Source: an uncultured Lachnospiraceae bacterium
GTDB taxonomy: Bacteria; Bacillota; Clostridia; Lachnospirales; Lachnospiraceae
Assembly: GCA_910586555.1 (NCBI GenBank)
Contig: CAJUJY010000073.1
Span: 1-16,522, forward strand
Direction of reading: 5' to 3'
DNA length: 16,522 nucleotides
Within the stretch, counting starts at the first letter, position 1, and every line of letters begins with the position of its first letter. The notes beneath the pieces are model-generated. The model was not told the DNA's origin, made no database searches, and saw only the letters and a program-made list of their open reading frames with translations. A program made the position numbers and the translations under genes. Below are positions 7,110 to 15,501 of the stretch, in pieces.

Positions 7110-9197
7110 ATGGCATATAAATCATATTCCATGGAACTTGCAGGCAGGACTTTGACAGTTGATATAGGAAGGGTTGCAAAACAGGCAAATGGTTCTGTTC
7201 TTATGCACTATGGTGAAACAACTGTACTATGTACTGCGACAGCATCAGACAAACCAAGGGAAGGCATAGACTTTTTCCCACTTTCGGTAGAATTTGAAGA
7301 GAAAATGTATGCTGTGGGTAAAGTACCAGGAGGTTTTAACAAACGTGAAGGCAAGGCATCTGAAAATTCCGTACTTACGTCAAGGGTTATAGACAGGCCT
7401 ATGCGCCCACTTTTTCCAAAGGATTACCGTAATGACTGCACATTAAATAACCTTGTGCTTTCAGTAGATCCGGAGTGCCGTCCCGAACTTGTTGCAATGA
7501 TTGGCTCAGCACTTGCAGCAAGCATTTCAGATATACCATTTAACGGTCCGTGTGCAACTACACAGCTTGGCATGTCTGACGGGGAATTTGTAGTAAACCC
7601 TGGGCAGGAAATATGGGACAAAGGCAGTTTAAGGCTTACTGTTGCATCTACCAGTGAAAAGGTTATTATGATTGAAGCAGGGGCTGATGAAATACCAGAA
7701 GACAAAATGCTTGAAGCAATTTACCTTTGCCATGGCATTAACCAGACAATTATTGAATTTATCAATAAAATAGTAGAAGAAACTGGCAAACCAAAACATG
7801 AATATACAAGCTGTGCCATATCAGATGAAATGTTTGCTGCAATTAAGGAGATTGTGCCTCCAGATGAGATGGAAGAAGCAGTATTTTCAGATGACAAACA
7901 GACACGCGAGGAAAATATACGTAAAGTAACAGAAAAGCTTGAAGAAGCATTTGCAGACAATGAAGAATGGCTTGCAATCCTTGGTGAAGCAGTATACCAG
8001 TACCAGAAAAAAACTGTGCGCAAAATGATTCTTAAAGACCATAAAAGGCCGGACGGACGCCAGATTACAGAAATAAGGCCGCTTGCAGCAGAAGTTGACC
8101 TTATACCAAGGGTACATGGTTCTGCGATGTTTACACGTGGCCAGACACAGATCTGTACAATCACAACACTTGCACCACTTTCTGAGAAACAGAAGGTAGA
8201 CGGGCTTGATGCATTTACAACAGAAAAAAGGTATATGCACCATTATAATTTCCCGTCATATTCTGTAGGGGAAACAAAACCAAGCCGCGGGCCTGGAAGA
8301 CGTGAGATAGGGCATGGCTCATTAGCTGAAAAAGCACTTGTGCCAGTGCTGCCAAGTGAAGAAGAATTTCCATATACAATACGTACAGTTTCAGAAACTT
8401 TTGAATCTAATGGTTCAACATCACAGGCAAGCATATGTGCTTCAACAATGTCACTTATGGCAGCAGGCGTCCCAATTAAAAAACCAGTGGCAGGCATTTC
8501 ATGCGGGCTTGTCACAGGTGATACAGATGACGATTATATTGTGCTTACAGATATACAGGGGCTTGAAGATTTCTTTGGAGATATGGACTTTAAAGTGGCA
8601 GGCACAAAGGACGGAATTACAGCTATACAGATGGATATTAAAATACATGGGCTTACAAGGCCTATTGTAGAAGAAGCAATAAGGCGCACACGTGAAGCAA
8701 GGCTTTATATACTTGACAATGTAATGCTCCCTGCAATCAGTGAACCACGCAAAAATGTAGGGAAATATGCACCTAAAATTATACAGATGCAGATTGACCC
8801 GGTAAAAATAGGTGATGTGGTAGGACAGAGGGGCAAGACAATTAACGCACTTATTGAACGTACAGGCGTAAAGATTGATATTACAGATGAAGGAATGGTT
8901 TCAATCTGTGGTGAAGATGAAGCTTTAATGGCAGAAGCAAGAAGGCTTGTTGAAATAATTGTAACAGATTTCTATGAAGGCCAGGTTCTTGAAGGCGAAG
9001 TTATAAATATTAAAGAATTTGGGGCATTTCTTGAATTTGCACCTGGCAAGGAAGGAATGGTGCACATTTCAAAGATTGCAAAGGAAAGGATAAACCGTGT
9101 TGAAGATGTACTTACCCTTGGCGACAGGGTTAAGGCTGTATGCCTTGGCAAAGATAAGATGGGAAGGGTAAGTTTCAGCATTAAGGATGTAAAATAA
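7110..9197 (+). CDS. pnp: Polynucleotide phosphorylase (polyribonucleotide nucleotidyltransferase)
   Basis: PNPase is a phosphate-dependent 3'-to-5' exoribonuclease that degrades mRNA and can add tails; it works as a trimer in the cytoplasm. The ATG at 7110 follows AGGAAGGAG and gives the usual N-terminus; the frame opens earlier as GTG at 6969, but that part overlaps the folded leader and is not like the family. The protein has 695 residues, the normal length. Domains in order are the first RNase PH fold (about 10-145), an alpha-helical linker (about 150-235), the second RNase PH fold (about 320-520) with the catalytic-face motif GDMDFKVAG (490-498), a KH domain (about 555-615) with the GQRG loop (572-575), and an S1 domain (about 622-693). 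The stop codon overlaps the next start by one base. Confidence 0.98.
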   Translation: MAYKSYSMELAGRTLTVDIGRVAKQANGSVLMHYGETTVLCTATASDKPREGIDFFPLSVEFEEKMYAVGKVPGGFNKREGKASENSVLTSRVIDRPMRPLFPKDYRNDCTLNNLVLSVDPECRPELVAMIGSALAASISDIPFNGPCATTQLGMSDGEFVVNPGQEIWDKGSLRLTVASTSEKVIMIEAGADEIPEDKMLEAIYLCHGINQTIIEFINKIVEETGKPKHEYTSCAISDEMFAAIKEIVPPDEMEEAVFSDDKQTREENIRKVTEKLEEAFADNEEWLAILGEAVYQYQKKTVRKMILKDHKRPDGRQITEIRPLAAEVDLIPRVHGSAMFTRGQTQICTITTLAPLSEKQKVDGLDAFTTEKRYMHHYNFPSYSVGETKPSRGPGRREIGHGSLAEKALVPVLPSEEEFPYTIRTVSETFESNGSTSQASICASTMSLMAAGVPIKKPVAGISCGLVTGDTDDDYIVLTDIQGLEDFFGDMDFKVAGTKDGITAIQMDIKIHGLTRPIVEEAIRRTREARLYILDNVMLPAISEPRKNVGKYAPKIIQMQIDPVKIGDVVGQRGKTINALIERTGVKIDITDEGMVSICGEDEALMAEARRLVEIIVTDFYEGQVLEGEVINIKEFGAFLEFAPGKEGMVHISKIAKERINRVEDVLTLGDRVKAVCLGKDKMGRVSFSIKDVK

Positions 9198-9703
9198 TGC
9201 CAGGCACTAAGAAAACTGCACAAATTGGAATGGTTATAGCGGTGGCATTTGTATTAAGCTATATAGAATCCATGCTTCCATTAAACTTTGGCGTGCCTGG
9301 AATAAAAGCTGGCCTTGCTAATATTGTAGTGGTATTTTCACTTTATTATTTTAACACTGTTATGGCAGGCTGTATATCCATTGTGCGCATCATTCTTTGC
9401 GGGCTGGCATTTGGAGGCTTGTCAGGCCTTTTTTACAGCCTGGCAGGCGGAATCCTTAGTTTTATTGTAATGGCCATATTAAAAAAAACAGGGAAGTTCT
9501 CAGTATATGGTGTAAGCATAGCAGGAGGTGTATTCCACAATATAGGGCAGATACTTGTTGCAATGGTTATATTGCAGAATAAAATGACAGCTTATTACCT
9601 GCCATTTCTTATGGCAGGAGGGGTAACAGCCGGGATAATAGTTGGCACGCTGGCAGCAGTTTTAATAAAAAGGTTTAAAGGTACAGAATTGTTTTTACTT
9701 TGA
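9197..9703 (+). CDS. Membrane protein of the Gx transporter / heptaprenyl diphosphate synthase component I family
   Basis: A 168-residue, very hydrophobic protein with five or six predicted membrane helices (about 8-25, 38-55, 57-75, 78-97, 105-127, 133-158). The GVFHNIGQI stretch (111-119) and the N-terminal LPLNFGVPGIKAGLANI block (27-43) fit the family called heptaprenyl diphosphate synthase component I, which many annotations now call Gx transporter because the enzyme role is doubtful and the helices suggest a small-molecule carrier. Its ATG shares an A with the pnp stop (TAATG), so translation is probably coupled to pnp. In many Clostridia such genes sit next to isoprenoid genes; none is seen here, so its substrate cannot be inferred from context. 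The family call is fairly sure, the function is not. Confidence 0.83.
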   Translation: MPGTKKTAQIGMVIAVAFVLSYIESMLPLNFGVPGIKAGLANIVVVFSLYYFNTVMAGCISIVRIILCGLAFGGLSGLFYSLAGGILSFIVMAILKKTGKFSVYGVSIAGGVFHNIGQILVAMVILQNKMTAYYLPFLMAGGVTAGIIVGTLAAVLIKRFKGTELFLL

Positions 9704-9708
9704 TATAA

Positions 9709-9759
9709 TTTTTAAGCAGGCTGGTTATATGTAATGGCCTGCTTAAAAATATCTTTTTT
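9709..9759 (+). terminator. Terminator after pnp and the Gx gene
   Basis: TTTTTAAGCAGGC (9709-9721) and GCCTGCTTAAAAA (9737-9749) make a perfect 13-bp stem around a 15-base loop, followed by a T6 tract at 9754-9759. It lies 5 bases after the Gx stop codon. Confidence 0.8.
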
Positions 9760-9765
9760 CTGCCA

Positions 9766-9810
9766 TAAAAACGTATAACAGACAGTATTATACTTAAAAC
9801 GTATAATATA
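9766..9810 (+). promoter_or_regulatory. Repeated GTATAA motifs upstream of the peptidase gene
   Basis: AAAACGTATAA occurs twice, at 9767-9777 and 9796-9806, 29 bases apart, with an inverted TTATAC at 9788-9793 between them. This could be a regulator site. TATAAT at 9802-9807 and at 9834-9839 are -10 candidates, but neither has a convincing -35 box, so I cannot fix the promoter. The rest of the gap to 9919 is AT-rich leader without other recognisable structure. Confidence 0.35.
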
Positions 9811-9919
9811 TATTACAAATATAGCCGATATATTATAATAACCAGTTGTCATTTATTGTGGAAGATGGAATTAACTTTTATTAAAAGATTTTTTATGGGG
9901 GAAAGGCGGGATTTAAAAA

Positions 9920-12900
9920 ATGAAAAAAACTAATAAACAATGGCTTGCGGCAGCACTTGCGGCAACATTAACTGTACCAGCACTGCCAGCAGGTACTGTA
10001 CCTGTTGCAATGGCAGGAAGCACAATTACTTATGAGGACATAAAAGACATACCTGTAGATGATATGACAGAAGAGCAGCTAAAGGTTAAGAATGAACATG
10101 ATATAAGCATTGCGGCAAAATATGTGAATAATTACCAGGATATAGATAAAGAACCTCCTGTAAGTGTTTCAGAATATGATAATTATATACCACAGAATTA
10201 TGCAGCAGCTTCACAGGCATCTTATGACCCAAGGACAGATGGAAGCATTACAATACCTGCAATACGTGACCAGAACCCTCTTGGAACATGCTGGGCACAC
10301 AGTACACAATGCATGGTAGAAATGAACCTTGCAAAACAGGGATACAATATTAATGATGATATGTCAGAGTTCCAGACAGTTTACTTTATGAACCATGACT
10401 GGACAGACCCGTTAGGGCTTTGCACAAATGATAACTTTTTCCATAAAAATGGTGATTTACATGAATTATCCACTGAATGGTATACTGAAGGAAATAGTGT
10501 TGGATATTCTAAATTTCTGCTAATGGACTGGGCAGGATCTGTATCTGAAGTAAAATATCCAGAAACAGCATATGATATACTAAAAGACCAGAAAGATAAA
10601 GCAGCACTTGATGACAGCTATGCCATTGAAAAAGATGCAGCACATGTACAGGAAGTAATAGAAATTAATATGGCAGACCGTGATGTTGTAAAACAGCTAG
10701 TTAAAGATTATGGTTCTGTTGGTATATCTTATTATGCCGATGATGACAAATTTTACCAGAATAACTGCTATTATAATAATGTAAATAAAACTACAAACCA
10801 TGCTGTTACAGTTGTAGGATGGGACGATAACTATGATAAAAGCAAGTTTAAAATTACCCCTCCTGGTAATGGTGCATGGCTTGTAAGGAACAGCTGGGGT
10901 GACTGGTATGCAGATAACGGATATTTCTGGCTGTCTTATTATGATACTTCCATAGCTGGAACCGGGTATGCAGTCCAGGCAGTTTCATCAGATAATAAAG
11001 ACGGCTATTATAACCATAATTACCAGTATGATGGCGGAATATCACTGCGTTATATATCTTATGGAAGTACTGTTACTGAGGAAGCAAATATTTTTAAGGC
11101 ACAAGGTAAAGAACTATTAAAAGCAGTTTCTTTTTATACAGGTGCTAATTATGATTATACTGTAGATATTTATAAAGACTTAACAGATAGCAGTAAACCA
11201 GATTCAGGTACAAAGGTTACTGGTGCATCTGTATCGGGAATACAGCTTTATGAGGGATACCATACAGTGCCACTTGCTAGTAATGTAGAATTAGAACCAG
11301 AAGATACATTTGCTGTTGTAGTAACACTTTCTGCTAAAAATACAGGTGAAAAAACCAAAATAGCATTAGATAGTACGTTTGACGGGGGCTTTATGTATTC
11401 CAAAGCAGAAGCACTTGAGGGCCAGAGTTTTTACCGTCCAGCGGGCTATCCTTCATGGGATGATGCAGCAAAAGAAGATAATGCCAATGTCCGCATAAAG
11501 GCATATACTGTTAATTCAGCAACAAAACCAATAGAAAAAATTGAATTTACAAAATCTTCTATTGACTTAAAATCAAAGGATACATATAATTTACAGGATA
11601 TTGTAACAAAAACCCCTGCTGATTCAGATGATAGTATTTCATTTTCTTCAGATGATGAAACTGTTGCAACTGTAGACAGCTCTGGAAATGTTACTGCAAT
11701 CCGTCCAGGTAAAGCGGTAATTACTGCATCTGCTTATGCAGGTACTGCCAAAGCAGAAATTACTGTAAATGTAGGGTTTGCACTGCCAGCAGAAAGTATA
11801 ACAATATCACCAGAAACTTTAAAACTGTCCAAAAATGAAAAACAGGAACTTAAAGCTGTCCTGCTTCCAGAAGGCACAGATGATTATGTAAAGACATGGG
11901 AAAGCAGTGACAGTACAGTGGCATCTGTTGGTATAAACGGTGAAGTAACAGGTGTTGCATCTGGTTCAGCAATAGTTACTGCAAAAACTGCCAGCGGCAA
12001 AGAAGCATCATGCCAGGTTACAGTTGTTGACAGGGCACTTGGTGAAGTAATAAACTGCGTATATAATAAACTTCCAAAGAAGATTTATAAATACAATACT
12101 TATATAGTTTCATTAAGTAATGCCATGTCAAAGCTTTCACCAGATTCCATTACATGGGAGAGCAGTTCACCAAATATAGAAATAACACCATCAGGTACTA
12201 ATGGTACTGGCGGCTGTGTGTTATATGTAAAAGATGTTGTATCTGGAAATAAAGGTGAAAGGGTTACTCTAAAAGCAACTGTTAATTATAAGAAAGTTAC
12301 CAGGAAAAAAGTATTAAACAGAACTAAGGCTTTTAAAAGAAGGGCAACAGCAGTTAATTTAAGTTATGCTGTAGCTTTAGATAAAGAAGAAATATATATT
12401 ACAGAAAAGGGTGCAAGGGTAAACCTTACAGCAATACTTAATAATGGCAAAAGTGACGACCAGCCAACCAGTAAAAAACTGAAATGGATGATTACAGATT
12501 CTTACGGCAACAGGGATAAAAAAGGAAACAGGGTAGCATCTGTAAGCGGCAAGGGTGTTGTTAAAGCAAAAGGCCCTGGAGATACTTTTGTAACTGTATG
12601 TACAGCCGACAGCTATGTCAAAAAAGAAAAGAAGTACAAAGTTATGTATACAATACGTATAAGATGCCAGACTGTAGAAACAGTCAGGTTCAGTGAAGAC
12701 TCCATTACATTATCACAAAACAATACAGCGGACTTAAAACAGAAGCTGGTATTTAATGGCGGGATAGCTGCACCATACAATAAAGATGGCATGAAACTTA
12801 CATGGTCTAGCAGTGATAAAAGAAGTGTATCTGTAAACCGCAAAGGTGTAGTTAAAGTTGCAAAAAAAGCAGCAGCAGGTACATATACAATTATTGTAAA

Positions 12901-12967
12901 AGCCACTGGAGGCGTGCCAAAGGGTGCAACAGTGCCACAGGCTGAAATAAAAGTTATAGTCCCTTAA
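9920..12967 (+). CDS. Secreted C1 (papain-like) cysteine peptidase with lectin-like and bacterial Ig-like domains
   Basis: A 1015-residue secreted protein; the ATG at 9920 follows a GGGGGAAAGGCGGG purine tract. Residues 1-33 form a signal peptide (KKTNK, a hydrophobic core, AMA-G). The catalytic domain (about 100-350) holds the papain set: oxyanion Gln118 and nucleophile Cys124 in DQNPLGTCWAHS, His294 in TNHAVTVVGW and Asn324 in VRNSWGDW. The GTCWAHS form replaces the classic GSCWAFS. A lectin-like beta domain follows (about 370-532), as in other bacterial C1 peptidases of this type. Two BIG2 Ig-like domains come next (about 537-618 and 623-703), then two divergent Ig-like stretches (705-915) and a last BIG2-like domain (about 919-1015). 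No LPXTG anchor or membrane tail is visible, so it is probably released or loosely wall-bound. A likely role is degradation of outside protein; substrates are unknown. A terminator follows. Confidence 0.9.
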   Translation: MKKTNKQWLAAALAATLTVPALPAGTVPVAMAGSTITYEDIKDIPVDDMTEEQLKVKNEHDISIAAKYVNNYQDIDKEPPVSVSEYDNYIPQNYAAASQASYDPRTDGSITIPAIRDQNPLGTCWAHSTQCMVEMNLAKQGYNINDDMSEFQTVYFMNHDWTDPLGLCTNDNFFHKNGDLHELSTEWYTEGNSVGYSKFLLMDWAGSVSEVKYPETAYDILKDQKDKAALDDSYAIEKDAAHVQEVIEINMADRDVVKQLVKDYGSVGISYYADDDKFYQNNCYYNNVNKTTNHAVTVVGWDDNYDKSKFKITPPGNGAWLVRNSWGDWYADNGYFWLSYYDTSIAGTGYAVQAVSSDNKDGYYNHNYQYDGGISLRYISYGSTVTEEANIFKAQGKELLKAVSFYTGANYDYTVDIYKDLTDSSKPDSGTKVTGASVSGIQLYEGYHTVPLASNVELEPEDTFAVVVTLSAKNTGEKTKIALDSTFDGGFMYSKAEALEGQSFYRPAGYPSWDDAAKEDNANVRIKAYTVNSATKPIEKIEFTKSSIDLKSKDTYNLQDIVTKTPADSDDSISFSSDDETVATVDSSGNVTAIRPGKAVITASAYAGTAKAEITVNVGFALPAESITISPETLKLSKNEKQELKAVLLPEGTDDYVKTWESSDSTVASVGINGEVTGVASGSAIVTAKTASGKEASCQVTVVDRALGEVINCVYNKLPKKIYKYNTYIVSLSNAMSKLSPDSITWESSSPNIEITPSGTNGTGGCVLYVKDVVSGNKGERVTLKATVNYKKVTRKKVLNRTKAFKRRATAVNLSYAVALDKEEIYITEKGARVNLTAILNNGKSDDQPTSKKLKWMITDSYGNRDKKGNRVASVSGKGVVKAKGPGDTFVTVCTADSYVKKEKKYKVMYTIRIRCQTVETVRFSEDSITLSQNNTADLKQKLVFNGGIAAPYNKDGMKLTWSSSDKRSVSVNRKGVVKVAKKAAAGTYTIIVKATGGVPKGATVPQAEIKVIVP

Positions 12968-13006
12968 ATATAATTTTATTAGACTTTGGAGCTGTTATAG
13001 AAATAT

Positions 13007-13050
13007 AGCTTTGCTGCCATGGAATTTCTATGGCGGCAAAGCTGCTTTTA
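13007..13050 (+). terminator. Terminator after the peptidase gene
   Basis: AGCTTTGCTGCCAT (13007-13020) pairs with ATGGCGGCAAAGCT (13030-13043), 14 pairs with one T-G wobble and a 9-base loop, followed by GCTTTTA. It separates the peptidase from the leucine-rich-repeat gene. No good promoter for that next gene is visible after it, only a weak TATACT at 13111. Confidence 0.75.
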
Positions 13051-13145
13051 ATATATACTAAAAAAGTATAAAATTGTTCTTTCCAGATATTTATATTATT
13101 GGTTTTAGAATATACTGGAATGTTTATTAAAAGGAAGTGGCAGAT

Positions 13146-13958
13146 ATGTATTATATTAAAAAAAATAATAAAAGTTTTCCATTAGTAATATTAATTTTTT
13201 TACTGGTGGCAGGTTTGCTTTCTAATGGAAATATTACAGGGGCATCTTTTGTATCTGGGGCTGCACCTGCATTTAAAATTAATGGAAATACCCTGGTTTC
13301 ATATAATGGGAAACAGGTTTCTGTAACAGTCCCGTCAAAAGCAAAGAAAATAGGAAAAAGGGCATTTGCAGGCAAACCAGTTAAAAAGGTAATAATAAAA
13401 AAAGGCCTTAAATCCATACAGCCAGAAGCGTTTAAGGACTGTACCCGGTTAAGAAACATACAGATACCTGTAAGTGTAACTAAAATTTCAGCCAGTGCTT
13501 TCAAAGGCTGCAAAAATGTAATAATAAATGCACCAGAAGGGAGCTATGCATTGAAATTTGCTAAAAAACACAAATTTAATTATAAAATTACAGGCAATAA
13601 AAATAATAAGGTATCCGCCTATAATATTACAGGAATTGAATGTTACTGGTATACAGCAGGGGTATTCCCATGCACTGCACAGAAAAAGACAGTTACAGAC
13701 AGTTCAAAGTTTGACAGCATTTATACACTTTTACAGTCCCTTAACAGCGGCGAAAAACTAACAGAAGATGACATTATGGTTAATGGCGGGCAGACATTAC
13801 GTGTAATAATACATTTCTCTGGTAAAGAAGACTTACAGGCAGAATGTAACCAGTCGGTATATATAGAAAACGGGGAGCCATACCGCGTAAACAGCAGCAT
13901 AACGCCAAAAATGTTCTGGGAGCAGGTAAAAGAAGAAACAATAGAAACAGAATTATAA
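13146..13958 (+). CDS. Small secreted BspA-type leucine-rich-repeat protein with an unrecognised C-terminal domain
   Basis: A 270-residue protein. The ATG at 13146 is preferred over the in-frame GTG at 13137 because AAGGAAG (13131-13137) lies 8 bases before it and overlaps the GTG. Residues 11-26 are a hydrophobic core after a KKNNK basic stretch, so it is exported or held by an uncleaved anchor; cleavage near residues 33-40 is possible. Residues about 58-148 are BspA-type repeats (LRR_5): the pattern IGKRAFAG, IQPEAFKDCTRLRNIQIP, ISASAFKGCKNV ends in the typical EGSYALKFAKKHKFNY cap. Only about three repeats are present, few for this family. Residues about 157-262 form a second part with paired cysteines C166 and C176 that I do not recognise; its TVTDSSKFDSIYTLLQSL segment resembles small lipoprotein-like domains. 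The role may be adhesion or surface binding. It follows another secreted-protein gene, but with a terminator between. Confidence 0.8.
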   Translation: MYYIKKNNKSFPLVILIFLLVAGLLSNGNITGASFVSGAAPAFKINGNTLVSYNGKQVSVTVPSKAKKIGKRAFAGKPVKKVIIKKGLKSIQPEAFKDCTRLRNIQIPVSVTKISASAFKGCKNVIINAPEGSYALKFAKKHKFNYKITGNKNNKVSAYNITGIECYWYTAGVFPCTAQKKTVTDSSKFDSIYTLLQSLNSGEKLTEDDIMVNGGQTLRVIIHFSGKEDLQAECNQSVYIENGEPYRVNSSITPKMFWEQVKEETIETEL

Positions 13959-14041
13959 ATAAATTATATACAGCCAGAACTTGCAGGCTAAATATAAAAA
14001 GAGAAGACTAAATAGCTTCGCTACTTGCCCACTTGCAAACC

Positions 14042-14163
14042 AACCTCATAGCTGCTATCGCAGCTTTTCAGTGGGAGCTTGTACCTCCCACTGAAACAAG
14101 TAAGTCCCTATCCACCGCTTATGTTTTCACAACATAGAAGCAGGGGACTTACTTGATGAGGTT
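14042..14163 (-). repeat. Four-way-junction repeat element, copy 1
   Basis: This 122-base stretch folds with every junction base paired. AACCTCAT (14042-14049) closes with ATGAGGTT (14156-14163). Between them, back to back, are hairpin A AGCTGC-TATC-GCAGCT (14050-14065), hairpin B with a perfect 12-bp stem (14066-14077 with 14085-14096), and hairpin C with a perfect 12-bp outer stem CAAGTAAGTCCC (14097-14108) with GGGACTTACTTG (14144-14155). Inside C, GCTT-ATGTT pairs with AACAT-AG-AAGC (14117-14141) with a two-base bulge. Strand is given to match copy 2 as plus. Two bases overlap the GH30 stop codon. It lies between convergent genes but has no adjoining T run, so it is not a normal terminator. 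It could be a structured RNA in the 3' UTR or a folded-DNA mobile repeat. Confidence 0.7.
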
Positions 14164-15487
14164 AAATTATAAATGTATTTATTGAATGTGCTTTAATTTC
14201 TGGCTGTATTATTTTGCCACATATATCTATTATGGTTTTTTTATCTTCACCAGAACCATTTTTTAATTCAGTTATTATCTGCCCGCCAGTGTTTTTAAAT
14301 GCAACTGCTTCTATATCTTTACAATTTCCTTTGGCTTCTATGCGTTTTGCACCACCTTTTATAAAATGGCTGAAATGTTTTGTAAGGTAATAGCTTGGAT
14401 TAAATGTTACCTGTAATGTTTTGCTATTAACTGTTACTGGTGAGTTCTGGTACCATGGGTCTTTAGCAGTGTTTGCACCTTTTTCATCAAGTACCATGTT
14501 CCAGATATAATAACGTGATACACCTGCTTCCAGAAATTCCTTAAAACAGTCAAACTGTTCTTCTGCATAGCACCAGTTATTTTTACCGTCACCACACTTT
14601 GTTTCTGACTGTACCAGTTTCTTGCCATATCCTTTTTGTACTGCTTTTGCAAGGTAAGAACCCCACCACTGGAAACATACGGCATCTATTATATTATTTG
14701 TTTTCACATCTTCCAGTGCAGGCACAACAAGGGAGGCATCGGAGTCAGTAAATGTACCAAGCCATATCTTTGTATTATTAATGCCTGCCTTTTGCATGGC
14801 AGGATATAAATAATCCCTTATAAATATGTTTAACTGTGTGCCTGTCCAGACACAGGAAGCATAAAGGGTATTCATTGTAGGTTCGTTCTGTGGGGTAATG
14901 GCATTTATATGTATTCCATGCTCCCCATAGCTTTTAATATATTTTACAAAATAAAGTGCGTATGCTTCCAGGGCTTCTTGTGTAAATATAATCCTGTTTT
15001 TATCATCTATGCCATGTATGCAGTTGTTCTGCTTAAGCCATGATGGTGGTGACCACGGGGTTGCAAAGAAATCAAGCCCTGGCCTTGTTTTAAGTGCCAT
15101 TTTTATATAAGGCAGCAGGTAAGTTTCATCTGTTGCAAGGCTGAAGTGTTCCATAGAATAATCATTATTATTTTCATTGTAAGATTTATGGGTATCAGAG
15201 TAATCATTATTACCCATTGGAAGGCGTGCTGTTGTAAAACCAAGCCCGCCATCACCAAACAGTGCATTTATAATTTCATGTTTTTTATTATCTGGAAGTT
15301 TTTCCATAGCCATATACCCACGGTCAGCCAAGCAGCCTCCCCATGGGTACTGGTCCATTGTCTGGTAATAAATATTCCCATTAATTATAATATCTGCATT
15401 GTTAATGTTATCTGTAGTATATGGGATTTCTTTATTTATCCAGTAATTCTCTTCAGTAGTTATTATCCATTCCGCTGTATTTTCCAT
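14162..15487 (-). CDS. Glycoside hydrolase family 30 enzyme (glucosylceramidase / beta-glucosidase type)
   Basis: A 441-residue retaining glycosidase of the GH30 type, a TIM barrel with a C-terminal beta domain. The acid/base is Glu202 in ITPQNEP (197-203) and the nucleophile is probably Glu295 in LVQSETKC (291-298). Other family signs are GFTTARLPMGNNDYS (83-97), the FATPWSPPSWLK block (141-152) with its WSPPxW core, YIWNMVLDEKG (327-337) and the C-terminal YYLTKHFSHFIKGGAKRIE stretch (366-384). Likely substrates are beta-glucosides, beta-1,6-glucans or related plant, fungal or host glycans; the exact one cannot be read from sequence. No signal peptide is visible, so it should act inside the cell. 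The ATG at 15487 follows AAGGAGG by 7 bases, and this site lies directly after the ZIP stop codon; the gap is 14 bases, so both genes share an mRNA. Its stop codon falls inside the structured repeat copy 1. Confidence 0.92.
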   Translation of the reverse strand: MENTAEWIITTEENYWINKEIPYTTDNINNADIIINGNIYYQTMDQYPWGGCLADRGYMAMEKLPDNKKHEIINALFGDGGLGFTTARLPMGNNDYSDTHKSYNENNNDYSMEHFSLATDETYLLPYIKMALKTRPGLDFFATPWSPPSWLKQNNCIHGIDDKNRIIFTQEALEAYALYFVKYIKSYGEHGIHINAITPQNEPTMNTLYASCVWTGTQLNIFIRDYLYPAMQKAGINNTKIWLGTFTDSDASLVVPALEDVKTNNIIDAVCFQWWGSYLAKAVQKGYGKKLVQSETKCGDGKNNWCYAEEQFDCFKEFLEAGVSRYYIWNMVLDEKGANTAKDPWYQNSPVTVNSKTLQVTFNPSYYLTKHFSHFIKGGAKRIEAKGNCKDIEAVAFKNTGGQIITELKNGSGEDKKTIIDICGKIIQPEIKAHSINTFII

Positions 15488-15501
15488 TTTTAATCCTCCT
15501 T

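Noticed and set aside
9875..9894. CTTTT-ATT-AAAAG plus T6 as a terminator in the peptidase leader
   Set aside because: The stem is only five pairs and nearly all A-T, so it is unlikely to stop RNA polymerase.
14042..14163. Ordinary bidirectional terminator between the convergent LRR and GH30 genes
   Set aside because: No T-run directly follows the stems on either strand, and the branched form recurs upstream of the ZIP gene where a terminator for these genes is not needed.
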